Assembly (NCBI RefSeq): GCF_000317535.1
Contig: NC_019757.1
Location: 2,248,501-2,312,500, forward strand
DNA: 64,000 nucleotides
Direction: 5' to 3'
From: Cylindrospermum stagnale PCC 7417
GTDB taxonomy: Bacteria; Cyanobacteriota; Cyanobacteriia; Cyanobacteriales; Nostocaceae
Positions 1 to 9,078 of the stretch are shown here, piece by piece (position 1 is the stretch's first letter; each line of letters opens with the position of its first letter). The notes under the pieces were generated by a model. That model saw nothing but the letters and a program-made list of their open reading frames with translations. It was not told where the DNA came from and ran no database searches. The translations under genes and the position numbers were made by a program.

Positions 1-734
1 TATTACGAGATATTGCTGCCCATGTTCGCCAACGGGCGAAAGTATATGAAAAATGGGGATTTGGCAACAAAGGCGGGCGCGGTTTAGGCATCAGCGCCTT
101 ATTTGCCGGAGCCAGCGGCACCGGTAAAACAATGGCAGCAGAAGTCATCGCCGACGAACTACGCTTAGACTTGTACCGCATCGATTTAAGTCAGGTGGTT
201 AGTAAGTATATTGGCGAGACAGAGAAAAACTTGCGCCAAGTATTTGATGCAGCAGAAGTTGGGGGAGCAATTTTGCTCTTTGATGAAGCAGATGCCCTAT
301 TTGGTAAGCGTAGCGAAGTCAAAGACAGTCATGATCGCCATGCCAACATTGAAGTCGGCTACTTGCTGCAACGCATGGAAGCTTATCGGGGTTTAGCAAT
401 ACTCACCACCAACTTAAAAAATTCACTCGATCAGGCTTTTATGCGCCGGATTCGGTTTATCGTTCAGTTCCCCTTCCCCGATATCAACCAACGGGCCGAG
501 ATTTGGCAGCGCATCTTCCCCAAAGCCACCCCAACCCAAGGCTTAGATGCCAATAAATTAGCGAAGTTAAATGTATCTGGTGGTAATATTCGCAACATTG
601 CCCTGAATGCAGCTTTTCTAGCAGCTGACGCTGGGGAGCCTGTAGAGATGAAGCATATTTTACAGGCGGCTAAGAGCGAGTATGCCAAGCTGGAACGACC
701 AATGACAGATACAGAGGTCAAAGGCTGGGTTTAA
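1..734 (+). CDS. AAA+ ATPase of the contractile injection system (Afp15/Cis15 type), 5' end outside window
   Basis: The frame is open from base 3 to the stop at 734, so the gene begins upstream of the window. Walker A (GASGTGKT) lies at 108-131, upstream of the first ATG at 132. Walker B (LLFDEADALFG) lies near 273-305, a sensor-1-like TTN and the FMRRIRF arginine-finger segment near 410-460, and a C-terminal lid follows. The sequence class is the single-AAA-domain ATPase found in eCIS loci (Afp15 of the antifeeding prophage, Pvc15), thought to act in particle assembly. The tube, spike and baseplate genes downstream support this assignment. The first ATG seen here is internal and is not the true start. 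Confidence 0.85.
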   Translation, partial: LRDIAAHVRQRAKVYEKWGFGNKGGRGLGISALFAGASGTGKTMAAEVIADELRLDLYRIDLSQVVSKYIGETEKNLRQVFDAAEVGGAILLFDEADALFGKRSEVKDSHDRHANIEVGYLLQRMEAYRGLAILTTNLKNSLDQAFMRRIRFIVQFPFPDINQRAEIWQRIFPKATPTQGLDANKLAKLNVSGGNIRNIALNAAFLAADAGEPVEMKHILQAAKSEYAKLERPMTDTEVKGWV

Positions 735-914
735 CAATAGCACTTTTTTACAAATTGTAAATATGTACTAATTACACATTTAAACGCTGTGTGTACGTCT
801 AGAAAATGCCAAATTTTTACTTCTAAATGAGTGTAATAATAGACACAATAGAAAGTGAACGAGAAGCCGCGAGACTTTCCACTCTGGCAGAATCAAACTT
901 AGAGGATTGAGATC

Positions 915-1979
915 ATGTATAGCGGACAGTACAAAAAAGTTAAAACTTCTGCAAATTCCTCAGACAAACCAGGGCCGAGTCGGTTTGCACCGCGTGGCTT
1001 TGTCGTCCACCCGAAAGCCGAGGAAATCAAGCCTCAACCAGAACAAAAACCAGAAGAACAAACTCAAGGGGAAAAATCAAAGGAAGTTGGTAAGAGTTTC
1101 ATCGATGGAGCGCTATTTGCTCATCGTCCAACACCACCAAAACCACCCAGAATTCAGATGAAGCTTGCTATCGGTCAGCCTGGCGACAAGATAGATATTC
1201 AAACGCAATCTCCCAACAATCTTGTTCAGTGCAAGCTGGTCACAATTGGCACGGAAAAGGTAAATGTTGCCAACGACAAAGAAGAAAAGGAAGCAAATCG
1301 GATTATTAAAGCTATCAAAGATAAGTACGGAATTGACATTTCCTCACAGTCAGGTGTTAACGCGATTAAACTAGACTATGACCAAGTTCCAGACAGTGTA
1401 AAAAATAGTCTAAGTACTAAAGAATGGGAGTTGAAGGAACTTAAAGCTTTAGAAAAAGCACTTCAACACTTTGCTCCTATTTTGGGTACAAGACGAAAAG
1501 CATCTTCTCGTGCAGGTAAAGATCAGGAAATTACCTCAGCCAGCAAGATAGATCAGGCTATTGATGCTAACGATGCTTCTGGTGTTTTAGACAATACCAC
1601 TGTTGGCGAATACTTCGGAAGTTCCAAAAATTTCAGTATGTTTCGCGCTGGTACAGATGACAAAGCAGACTTCAATGACAACGATAAACAGCTTAAAGGC
1701 ACTGCTGTTCATGAAATTGCTCATGGACTGCTGAGTTACGCTCTGAATGATTATGTTGCAGCCCTTGACTACTGGACTAATAAAAATTCAAAAAGTGGTA
1801 AGGCGGGGGCTGAAGCTCCGATTACTGTATATGGCGAGACAAATGCCAGCGAAGATTTATCGGAAGCAGTGATGTATTACTTTGTAGAAAATAAAACATT
1901 AAAAACAAAGTGTCCCAAGCGTTATGAATTCATCAAAAAAACGGTCAAGGATTGGACAAAAAACAATAAGAAGCCATAG
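915..1979 (+). CDS. eCIS cargo-like protein with leader and HExxH metallopeptidase motif
   Basis: 354 residues; ATG preceded by AGAGG at about 901-905. Residues 1-40 form a leader nearly the same as that of the gene at 2942, with FAPRGFVV at 24-31 followed by PKAEE. A second common block, QMKL.IGQPGDK, lies at 81-92; the GQPGDKYEQEAD-type block is typical of cyanobacterial eCIS cargo proteins. The C-terminal part carries HEIAH at 266-270 and, about 45 residues later, SEDLSEAVMYYF (E313, E317), spaced as in gluzincin zinc peptidases. I infer a leader that directs loading and a C-terminal zinc peptidase domain; activity is not shown. The next gene overlaps or follows directly and could be its partner. 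Confidence 0.7.
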   Translation: MYSGQYKKVKTSANSSDKPGPSRFAPRGFVVHPKAEEIKPQPEQKPEEQTQGEKSKEVGKSFIDGALFAHRPTPPKPPRIQMKLAIGQPGDKIDIQTQSPNNLVQCKLVTIGTEKVNVANDKEEKEANRIIKAIKDKYGIDISSQSGVNAIKLDYDQVPDSVKNSLSTKEWELKELKALEKALQHFAPILGTRRKASSRAGKDQEITSASKIDQAIDANDASGVLDNTTVGEYFGSSKNFSMFRAGTDDKADFNDNDKQLKGTAVHEIAHGLLSYALNDYVAALDYWTNKNSKSGKAGAEAPITVYGETNASEDLSEAVMYYFVENKTLKTKCPKRYEFIKKTVKDWTKNNKKP

Positions 1980-1986
1980 AAACATA

Positions 1987-2562
1987 TTGCTAAATAAACA
2001 AAAAATATTTTTGTCTATACCAATTCTTCTAGTAGTTACGTTAAGCGGCTGCATTGGCAAAACTACTGCTTACCCTTCCTATCAGTCAAATATCATCAAG
2101 GCAAGTTTTAATATGACAAATAATACTTTCGATTTGGATGATTTTCTTGCTTTCAGGAATCTGTCAATGGAGGAAATTCGCACTCGCCTTTCCATTTCAG
2201 AAGAAAATACTGAGCAGAATGTCGGATATGAAAAATTGACTCAATTGACTCTCTTCCATAATCCAAATGCTCATTTTGGATATTTCTATTTCCGAGATGG
2301 AAAGTTGGTAATGCTGTATGTAGGCGATCATGAACAAGTGGAACAACTAGATCCAAAAGTCTTGGAAGAGAAGCTTGGAGGACGGGGTATAAGGCTACGA
2401 TCTAGGGCGGGAAAGCGCTTTAATCACTATGTTTATCCAGACAAAGGAGTAGCTTTTTCTGCGGATAGTCAAAGTGTAAGTTTTATAGAAATTTTTCCTC
2501 CTACATCGATAGAAGCATACAAGGCAGACATCTACGAAGAAGTCCCACCATTTATTAAGTAG
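1987..2562 (+). CDS. Predicted lipoprotein, possible partner or immunity protein of the HExxH cargo
   Basis: The open frame starts with ATG at 1924, inside the preceding gene. TTG at 1987 is preferred because it gives a compact lipoprotein signal: hydrophobic IPILLVVTLSGC with lipobox LSGC after about 21 residues. The ATG would leave an overlong, highly charged N-terminus of more than 40 residues before the cysteine. The product is about 191 residues, predicted to be anchored in a membrane after export. The rest is a charged alpha/beta protein I do not recognise. It begins 8 bases after the peptidase-like gene, so a neutralising or chaperone role is plausible but only inferred from position. 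Confidence 0.5.
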   Translation: MLNKQKIFLSIPILLVVTLSGCIGKTTAYPSYQSNIIKASFNMTNNTFDLDDFLAFRNLSMEEIRTRLSISEENTEQNVGYEKLTQLTLFHNPNAHFGYFYFRDGKLVMLYVGDHEQVEQLDPKVLEEKLGGRGIRLRSRAGKRFNHYVYPDKGVAFSADSQSVSFIEIFPPTSIEAYKADIYEEVPPFIK

Positions 2563-2941
2563 GTTGAATGATTTAGAAGTGCTGTTTTCACATAATTTGG
2601 CTATCTACGATCGCGCTTTTGGATCGCGATTACCTGGGTTTTGGAGAGCAACCACTAACCCCGTACTAATTATGCTATCAACAACAGTGGCGATCGCTCT
2701 ATATTTCTGCTGTGCGACCAGCCACACTGCGCGACGGCGCGTAGTGCTGGTGCTTTGGTGCAGATCGCATTTGTAACCAGATTGCAAAGATAAAGAGTAG
2801 CAAATTTATTCTTTCTGTAAAAAATCATCGCGATCACTAACAACTGCCAAGAACATAGTGCCAAAATCATGACACCTAAAGTCTTGGGGCTTGTCGGCAA
2901 AGATTTGATACTGGTACGAAAACTCTTGGAAGATCGAGTGA
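2563..2941. other. Intergenic stretch upstream of the second cargo gene
   Basis: No convincing gene. A GC-rich, imperfectly palindromic segment lies at about 2715-2770 (CCAGCCACACTGCGCGAC ... CGCGTAGTGCTGG), followed by TTTGGTGCAGATCGC. That last string recurs in the hairpin at 51354-51386, so it is an interspersed repeat. A 70-codon frame at 2564-2776 runs through the palindrome and has no family features. The promoter of the gene at 2942 presumably lies in this stretch; I cannot place it. Confidence 0.4.
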
Positions 2942-4168
2942 ATGTATAGCGGACAGCACAGAAGCACCAAAAATTCGGCCAACTCATCAGATAAACCTGC
3001 GCCGAGTCAGTTCGCACCGCGTGGCTTTGTCGTCCAGCCCAAAGCTGAAGAAGTGGCGCCCCAACAAGAACAAACGCCTGAGTCAGAGACTCAACAAGAA
3101 GAGACAAAGCAGGATCAAGGTGGCTTGATAGATTTCTCAAAACTTAGACCCCGTCCGTCCCCAGCCAGGACACCACGATTGCAGATGAAGCTCACAATCG
3201 GTCAGCCAGGTGATAAGTATGAGCAAGAGGGTGATCAAATGGCTCAGGATGTGGTGCAGCAGAATGGTAGCACAGTACAACGGGTGCAGCCCCAGGAAAT
3301 AGGAAAAAAGTCTGCCACTTCGCTGGGAGAAAATGAGTTGATGAAGGAAGAATTGGAGTTTGGGGTTCATCAGCAAACCCAAACCGATTTAGTGCAGCTA
3401 GCTCCGAAGAAGAGCGATTATGGAACCTTTGAGGACAAAAAATACGAATTTATCGAGGGCAACAAAAAAGTTGATTTTGAATTAGAGTTTACACCGAATG
3501 ATAAAGCTGATGCGATCAAGGTTGGATTAACCCAAGATATAAAAAACATACAAGGAGGAAATATTCAGGCCATAGACCCTAATGCAGCCACTAAAATGAC
3601 ACCTGAAGGTTATAGGATTGATCGCGTTTCTAATGCGCGTAATCCTTTATATGCTACCTTGCCAGAACCTACTTCGGATGCGGATAAAAATAAATTAGCA
3701 GCATATAAAACCACTGATTTTTGGGGGCAACACGCTGAAAAAGGCGACTCCGGTTGGACTAAAGCCATTCTCAAGGATAAACCTACTGTAGACGGAGGAA
3801 ATAATTCAAGTAAAGAGTTTGAAACCACGGCTTTAGCTATAGATGGTAAACAGAAGGATACCTATTATGGTTCTGTAAAATGGGGATGGAAAAAAGATGC
3901 ATCAGGAAAAGTTTCTCTAGTCGATTTTGATATTGTATCTATGGGGAAACCGTCCAAAAACTTCATTGCTGCCGCAAAAAAATGGAACGCAGGCAAAACT
4001 AGAGGGACATTAGTGCCTAAAGCTGACGGAACAAAAGTGTATGATGGTAGTCTCAAAGAAAAATTTACAATTGATACTAAGACAGAGGCAATTCAGAAGC
4101 AAACCGCTGCTGCAAACAACATTATTTATGTTTCAATTGAAGTGATCAGTGAAGGAACAAATAAATGA
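2942..4168 (+). CDS. eCIS cargo-like protein with shared leader; C-terminus probably cut by an in-frame TGA
   Basis: 408 residues; ATG preceded by GGAAG at about 2929. The leader (FAPRGFVVQPKAEE at 24-37) matches the gene at 915, including a run of 20 or more identical bases over GFVV. The block QMKLTIGQPGDKYEQEGD (81-98) continues into a MAQDVV segment that marks cyanobacterial eCIS-associated toxins. The C-terminal 250 residues are a probable beta-rich domain of unknown function, with many Lys, Asp and Trp/Gly residues. The frame ends at TGA 4166-4168 but continues without a shift for 26 sense codons (ATGFVKADDLRDKG and on) to TAA 4247-4249. This suggests a nonsense change that removed a short C-terminal tail. 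Confidence 0.65.
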   Translation: MYSGQHRSTKNSANSSDKPAPSQFAPRGFVVQPKAEEVAPQQEQTPESETQQEETKQDQGGLIDFSKLRPRPSPARTPRLQMKLTIGQPGDKYEQEGDQMAQDVVQQNGSTVQRVQPQEIGKKSATSLGENELMKEELEFGVHQQTQTDLVQLAPKKSDYGTFEDKKYEFIEGNKKVDFELEFTPNDKADAIKVGLTQDIKNIQGGNIQAIDPNAATKMTPEGYRIDRVSNARNPLYATLPEPTSDADKNKLAAYKTTDFWGQHAEKGDSGWTKAILKDKPTVDGGNNSSKEFETTALAIDGKQKDTYYGSVKWGWKKDASGKVSLVDFDIVSMGKPSKNFIAAAKKWNAGKTRGTLVPKADGTKVYDGSLKEKFTIDTKTEAIQKQTAAANNIIYVSIEVISEGTNK

Positions 4169-4368
4169 GCAACTGGTTTTGTTAAAGCAGATGATCTACG
4201 AGATAAAGGAGATGGCAAAGAAACAGTTAACTTACCTATCCCTAAGTAAGTAAAATTTATAGCTGAGGTGGGATAAAAAAAGAAATAACTCCAGTTTTTA
4301 AATACAAAATATATTAACAAACCTGGTACTACATTCAACTCAGGTAGTGAGCATTTGGTAAAAGAATA

Positions 4369-5124
4369 ATGAATACAGTGATAATCACCCTGATAATGTT
4401 TTGCTCAAAAATAAAGTCCATGATGATATTTTCATTGTTATTAGCTAGTACATTACTAATCTCAGGATCATCTTATCGGACTTCAACTATACATCTAGCT
4501 AAAACCAAATTACAGATATCGAGTACTGATCATATGACTACTTTAGACTCAAACGATCTAGCCGAAAAACTAGTAAACGGTTTTTACGGAGATTTTTTTA
4601 ATTACTTAGTACGTGATGATATTATTGAAAGCATTTGGAATGCACCTAACAGCCTCCAAAAATTGGAGCATCTGATTAAAGATGTGAACGCACCCATGAA
4701 GGCACGCTTTCTAGCTTGTGAGGTATTATTTGAAAAACATTTTATTTTCGTTCCAGATGTCGGCTCGGAAACAGTAGCAGAAATATATGCACAAGCATTA
4801 CTAAATAATTACACAGAGATGGCTAATTCGTGGGGATTTCTATATGAACATAACGATGAAGGCCCTGTAGGTATCAGATTTGTAATGATCGGGATAGAAG
4901 CAGTTCCTGTATTAGTAAAACTGTTAGATAATAATGATCAAAGTATGTTATACAATGGCAGCCAAGAAGCGATGCTTGGTAATTCCTATCAATTCCGTAT
5001 TAAGGATTATGCCGCTTTTTATATTAGTAAAATCAAGAGAATTCCTGTCCAATATCACCAAGATCCCCAAGAACGTGATGCAGAAATAGAGAAGTTAAAA
5101 TTTGCTTTAGCGCATGATCAATAA
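4369..5124 (+). CDS. Exported protein of unknown function, candidate partner of the upstream cargo gene
   Basis: 251 residues from ATG 4369; an in-frame ATG at 4420 gives a neater signal segment (MMIFSLLLASTLLISGSS). After it, the protein is acidic and helical, with alternating hydrophobic residues that could be HEAT-like, for example MKARFLACEVLFEKHF and VLVKLLDNNDQ. No catalytic motif is visible. It lies directly after a cargo-like gene and before remnants of another, the usual place for immunity or accessory genes in polymorphic effector loci. That role is inferred from position only. Confidence 0.5.
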   Translation: MNTVIITLIMFCSKIKSMMIFSLLLASTLLISGSSYRTSTIHLAKTKLQISSTDHMTTLDSNDLAEKLVNGFYGDFFNYLVRDDIIESIWNAPNSLQKLEHLIKDVNAPMKARFLACEVLFEKHFIFVPDVGSETVAEIYAQALLNNYTEMANSWGFLYEHNDEGPVGIRFVMIGIEAVPVLVKLLDNNDQSMLYNGSQEAMLGNSYQFRIKDYAAFYISKIKRIPVQYHQDPQERDAEIEKLKFALAHDQ

Positions 5125-5585
5125 GATCAGCTTTATGAAGACCAGCTAGATAAGATCCGTGATCTATAGAGCGTAAAAAACTGGCGGAAGACATAACTGG
5201 GTGGTTAGAATCCGGTAGTAAAGAACAGCAGAATGACAAATCTGAGTGGTTAGGAGAGAGTAATCAAGAACCTGTAAATGAAGAAGAAGAAGAACATTTA
5301 CAAGGCTTGCAGACTGAACTGGCGAAGAACATGAACGATTTTGAAGTTGAGCAGGGTAAAGCGTTAGTCTATGCAAACGAAGCTTACTATACAGCCGGAG
5401 CCGCCATCCATGTCGTGAAAGGAATGCAGGGAGGTGGTGCCGTCACCCTCGGTAGACAACAACAAATGTCATCAGTCCTAATGAACATTGGGTACAAACT
5501 GATGCACTATAAACACAATCATCATGAAGGTGGGAAAGGACGCGCTTTGGTCGCCACCTCCAGACCTATTCACCTATCCTATTGA
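5125..5585 (+). pseudogene. Remnant of a third eCIS cargo gene (C-terminal part)
   Basis: Two coding-like pieces lie in different frames. Frame 1 from 5125 reads DQLYEDQLDKIRDL and stops at 5167-5169. Frame 3 is open from 5163 and reads LAEDITGWLESGSKEQQ..., then an acidic run, then ALVYANEAYYTAGAAIHVVK and a Gly-rich hydrophobic segment, ending at 5585. No start codon with a ribosome site and no leader are present. The ANEAY...GA..HVV type of segment resembles C-terminal regions of cargo proteins in cyanobacterial eCIS loci (recollection, not a search). I read it as the decayed 3' end of such a gene. The next gene starts inside it at 5524 in another frame. Confidence 0.5.
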
Positions 5586-6258
5586 AGGTGGTTTTCGTGG
5601 CTTCCAGATGGTTCCTCTCGGAAAACACTACATCAGTGTGGAAACAGAATATATTCATGCTGGTTTTTGGTGCGATGTTGAGGAAAATAGTCCTGTCGTC
5701 AAGGTTTTGAATGAAATTAACGGGCGATTTGAGGACGATACACCAGAAAGCACAGCCCATTTTCAAAGATTGGCTCTAAGCAATGCAATGGCACAAGCCT
5801 TAAAACCTTACCCTTTTGAAACTTGGGAAACTTGGGAAAAGTTAGTTAATCATATTAATGCACAGCAATCTCTACCTGTACTGCACTCTGAGGAAATAAA
5901 TCAGCTTGGCGAAAACAATCAATCGGAAGTAAATAGAGAATTAGCAATAGGTCATAATTTCTCGCCTTTTGAAGAGATCCTAGATAAAACTCATGGTGGC
6001 AATATTTCGGCATTTTTGGCTGAATTTCAGTTTGCTTTTATTTGCTGGATTGTTGCGGCTGAGGGTGAGGAAAATACAGAAGCTGCTGATAGATATAGAT
6101 ACATGATTGAGACTATCTATAATGTCACTCAAGACAAGATTAAATTAGTTCCTCAGTTCTTTATGCAGTTTATTGACACGCTTGTAAGTCAATTTGATAC
6201 TTTTCCCGATGATGTTTTTGCAGATGACAACTTAGTGACTCATGATGTGGATGTCTGA
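5524..6258 (+). CDS. Hypothetical acidic protein after the cargo remnant
   Basis: 244 residues from ATG 5524, overlapping the end of the preceding remnant by about 60 bases; an internal Met (MVPLGKHY, near 5607) is another possible start. The protein is acidic, without signal peptide or membrane segment, with an aromatic-rich N-terminal half (FTYPIEGGFRGFQ, YIHAGFWCDVE) and a helical C-terminal half. I do not recognise a family. As a cytosolic protein directly after a cargo C-terminus it could be an immunity protein or chaperone, by position only. Confidence 0.5.
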   Translation: MKVGKDALWSPPPDLFTYPIEGGFRGFQMVPLGKHYISVETEYIHAGFWCDVEENSPVVKVLNEINGRFEDDTPESTAHFQRLALSNAMAQALKPYPFETWETWEKLVNHINAQQSLPVLHSEEINQLGENNQSEVNRELAIGHNFSPFEEILDKTHGGNISAFLAEFQFAFICWIVAAEGEENTEAADRYRYMIETIYNVTQDKIKLVPQFFMQFIDTLVSQFDTFPDDVFADDNLVTHDVDV

Positions 6259-6540
6259 TCGGAAATTTACTTGACTCTGAGGACGAGGAAATAAGGAAAA
6301 AGGGGGCAATGTTTGCCACATATATGCGAGAAAGAGGTGTAGCGATCGCTAAGGACGCAATCTAGGGCAACGGCGATTTTGGGAAAATCTGCATGAATTT
6401 ACCGAATTACAGCGTAATTTTGCGGGGTGCTCAATCTTCTGAGGCTTTGAACAAACACCTTTTAGCGTAAAGTCTAATGCCCTAGGGCAAAAAATCAGTG
6501 TAGGATGCGGCAATAAAAGCGATCGCCAAAGGTTTCAGTT

Positions 6541-8958
6541 GTGGTTAAGGACACTGGTAAACAGATAGCTAAAGAAGCCTGGGAGCGTGAAGCTATCAGT
6601 CAACAGGCTCAAAGCAAACTTCGCGCCCAAATTAAGTTACCTACGCCATTACGCTGGCTAGAGAGATGGAGTTGGGTTGTCCCGGTAGTTCAAGAAAAAG
6701 CTGCTCCCCTCACCGAAACTATCAAAGCCAGACTACCTAAAAGATTTTTCCAGAAAGAACAAAACCCAGCAGATGTAGTACCTGAGTCTATTCCCACCGC
6801 CATCACGCTTCAACCACCAGTTTATCTGGGAGTTGATCCCATTTACAGAAAGTATCACTGCGTCTACGGGAACACCTTAGGCTGTGAATGGACACAGAAA
6901 ACATTAGAGCAAGATCCCACAGCCACGAATTGTCTAAAATGCGGTTTTCCGACTATTTTGCCCCCAAGGATCGAGGTTCGGGGATATCGGGGTAGATATC
7001 GTGTAGATAGTTTTCTCGGACAACGGGGAATGGGGCGTTTGTACCGAGGAATTCAGGTTGCAGATCAACAGCCAGTAGTAATTAAAGAATATCTGCTGCC
7101 TAACCCTTTTAGCCTGGAAGAGACAAGAAGCCGGAAACAAGTCTTTGAAAGTGTAGCTGGATTGACTTTAGCCGATGGCAGAATTCAGGATATTCGGTTA
7201 AATTCACCTTGGGATGCGATCGCCGATCCAGTCAAAGAATGCTGCTATCTTGTTACCAATGGTCATCAAGATGGATATCCCACTCTCCGCGCCTACCTCA
7301 CCAGTAATGGCCCAATGACAGAGGCAGAAGTGCGCCGTGTTCTTAACCAAGTGCTGCAAACCCTAGAATTTCTGCACACTCAAAAATTTAGTCTCCCTTC
7401 CGGTCAAATAAAGCAGAAAATAGCACACGGTAATATCAGTCTCGATAGCCTGCTGATTATGGCAGACACCACAGAATTTTTTATCCATGTGAGTGATTTA
7501 GCACTTTGGGAACGTTTGTTTGATCTGCCAACCGCTAGAATAGCCATTCCGATCATTTCCCAGGACTTAGTAGATTTGGGATATGTTGCCTTTTACCTAT
7601 TAGCAGGAGGCACAGTAGATCCAGTTAGCAACCAGCCTCTAAACCCCAAATATGAGCAGCATTGGAAACCAGTAGAACCTGCACTTAAAACTTTCATTCG
7701 GCGACTATTAGAGCTAGAAACACCTTTTGCTAACAGCGAAGAAGCGCGGCAAGCACTATTACAACTACCTCCACCTCCGCCGAATGACATGTTAGTAATT
7801 ACAGGAGAAATTGAAGAAGACAAAACTAAATTACGCCGCCCACCATTACTACTTTTAGGAACTCTGGGCTTAGTATTACTGGGGGCACTAATATGGTTTC
7901 TCATCCAAAAATCTCAAAAGCAGGAAACTTCATCGGATGACGTAGTAATTTGCTGTTTGAAAGACGTGTCTGCTGTGCCCCCTGGAAGATATACCTACAC
8001 CGGTGAAACAGGCGGAATCTGGAGTTATATACAACGGCAACGCAATTTGACATTCCAGAACCAAACCCTGGAAGAAACACTCGAAAAAAGTCAGCCTAAA
8101 TTACAACTAAATTATCAACCAGATGATTCACTCGCCAAAGCAATTTCTGAAGTCGAATCGGGAAAAATAGACTTTGCTGTCACTAATTTAGTTAATCAAT
8201 TAACGCCACAATTACGATACAAAGAAGTTGCCTATGACGGTTTAGTTGTATTTGTGGCTTTTAGCTACTCAAAACGTGAAAGAAGTCTGCCAAATGCATT
8301 AAATGGAAAGATTAGCTTTGAGCAACTACGAGATTTATACACAGGCAAAATTACAAATTGGAGTCAAATAAAAGGCGCTAACTTACCTAATTTACCAGTC
8401 AAACTTTATATACCACCTGAACAAGAAGCATTACAAATTTTTGAACAACGAGTACTGAAACAAGAAAGTGCGATCGCAGCCTTTAAAAATTTGCAGACCC
8501 AAAATCAACAGCAAAATACACTTATTACAAGTTCCACTGGAGCCATTACCACTCTTCCTACCTTAAACATGCTACAGCAAGTACTAGAAGACTTCGAGAA
8601 AGATGATATTGGCAGCATTGGATTTGCCACATTCAGCCAGGTTTTTGGTCAGTGTTCTGCTTATCCTCTGGCTGTGGTAGATGGTAATAAAGCTGAAGTA
8701 CAGACTTTAGTCAACGACAAGGGTAATTCAATAGACCCCAATACAGATTTATGTGGTGAAAAAGGAAGCTACAAACCTAACATCCAAGTGTTTAGAACAG
8801 GGAGCTATCCACTAGGATATCCGATCATCGTACTTTATCCAGGAGATAACAGCCGCCCCCCTATCGGTCAGAAATTTGCCGATATGCTGAGAACAGCAGA
8901 AGTACAGCGCCTTTTAGAGAAAGCAGGTTTAGTACCACTACAAAAAACTCAAAAGTAA
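6541..8958 (+). CDS. Membrane protein: zinc-ribbon-like segment, kinase-like domain lacking catalytic residues, TM helix, PstS-like domain
   Basis: 805 residues; GTG start with AAAGG about 10 bases upstream. Order: basic N-terminus; four cysteines at 107, 115, 131 and 134 (the last pair in CLKCGFP) as a possible zinc ribbon; kinase fold from about 150, with glycine loop GQRGMGRLYRG (160-170) and lysine VVIKEY (K182). The catalytic loop reads HGNISLDSLL (297-306) instead of HRDLKxxN, and the DFG position reads SDLAL. These losses suggest a pseudokinase. One membrane helix lies at about 434-455, followed by a 330-residue domain resembling the phosphate-binding PstS family (AVTNLVNQL, IGSIGFATFSQV, YPIIVLYPG). 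The predicted layout is kinase-like part in the cytoplasm and binding domain in the lumen or periplasm. Its place inside the injection-system locus suggests sensing or anchoring. Confidence 0.75.
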   Translation: MVKDTGKQIAKEAWEREAISQQAQSKLRAQIKLPTPLRWLERWSWVVPVVQEKAAPLTETIKARLPKRFFQKEQNPADVVPESIPTAITLQPPVYLGVDPIYRKYHCVYGNTLGCEWTQKTLEQDPTATNCLKCGFPTILPPRIEVRGYRGRYRVDSFLGQRGMGRLYRGIQVADQQPVVIKEYLLPNPFSLEETRSRKQVFESVAGLTLADGRIQDIRLNSPWDAIADPVKECCYLVTNGHQDGYPTLRAYLTSNGPMTEAEVRRVLNQVLQTLEFLHTQKFSLPSGQIKQKIAHGNISLDSLLIMADTTEFFIHVSDLALWERLFDLPTARIAIPIISQDLVDLGYVAFYLLAGGTVDPVSNQPLNPKYEQHWKPVEPALKTFIRRLLELETPFANSEEARQALLQLPPPPPNDMLVITGEIEEDKTKLRRPPLLLLGTLGLVLLGALIWFLIQKSQKQETSSDDVVICCLKDVSAVPPGRYTYTGETGGIWSYIQRQRNLTFQNQTLEETLEKSQPKLQLNYQPDDSLAKAISEVESGKIDFAVTNLVNQLTPQLRYKEVAYDGLVVFVAFSYSKRERSLPNALNGKISFEQLRDLYTGKITNWSQIKGANLPNLPVKLYIPPEQEALQIFEQRVLKQESAIAAFKNLQTQNQQQNTLITSSTGAITTLPTLNMLQQVLEDFEKDDIGSIGFATFSQVFGQCSAYPLAVVDGNKAEVQTLVNDKGNSIDPNTDLCGEKGSYKPNIQVFRTGSYPLGYPIIVLYPGDNSRPPIGQKFADMLRTAEVQRLLEKAGLVPLQKTQK

Positions 8959-9011
8959 CAAAGCAGACTGGAAAGCTTTTCTAGTGCATGAGTAGAGGAT
9001 CTTTTAAATTA

Positions 9012-9028
9012 GACTTTTGGCTAATAGT
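9012..9028 (+). promoter_or_regulatory. Copy 1 of a 17-base motif upstream of eCIS genes
   Basis: GACTTTTGGCTAATAGT, 67 bases before the ATG at 9079. Related copies occur at 13798 and 16175, always on the + strand and 67-85 bases before the next start codon. Function unknown; a regulator site or a dispersed repeat are both possible. Confidence 0.35.
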
Positions 9029-9078
9029 CAGTAAGTCGAATTTTTAGATATGTTAGTATCTATTTATAGGTCTTAATT

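Noticed and set aside
2564-2776. 70-codon frame after the lipoprotein gene
   Set aside because: It runs through a GC-rich palindromic repeat, has no family features and no good ribosome site.
6541-8958. Reading the kinase-PstS protein as an ordinary phosphate transporter component
   Set aside because: No pstC/A/B genes nearby, and the N-terminal half is kinase-like.
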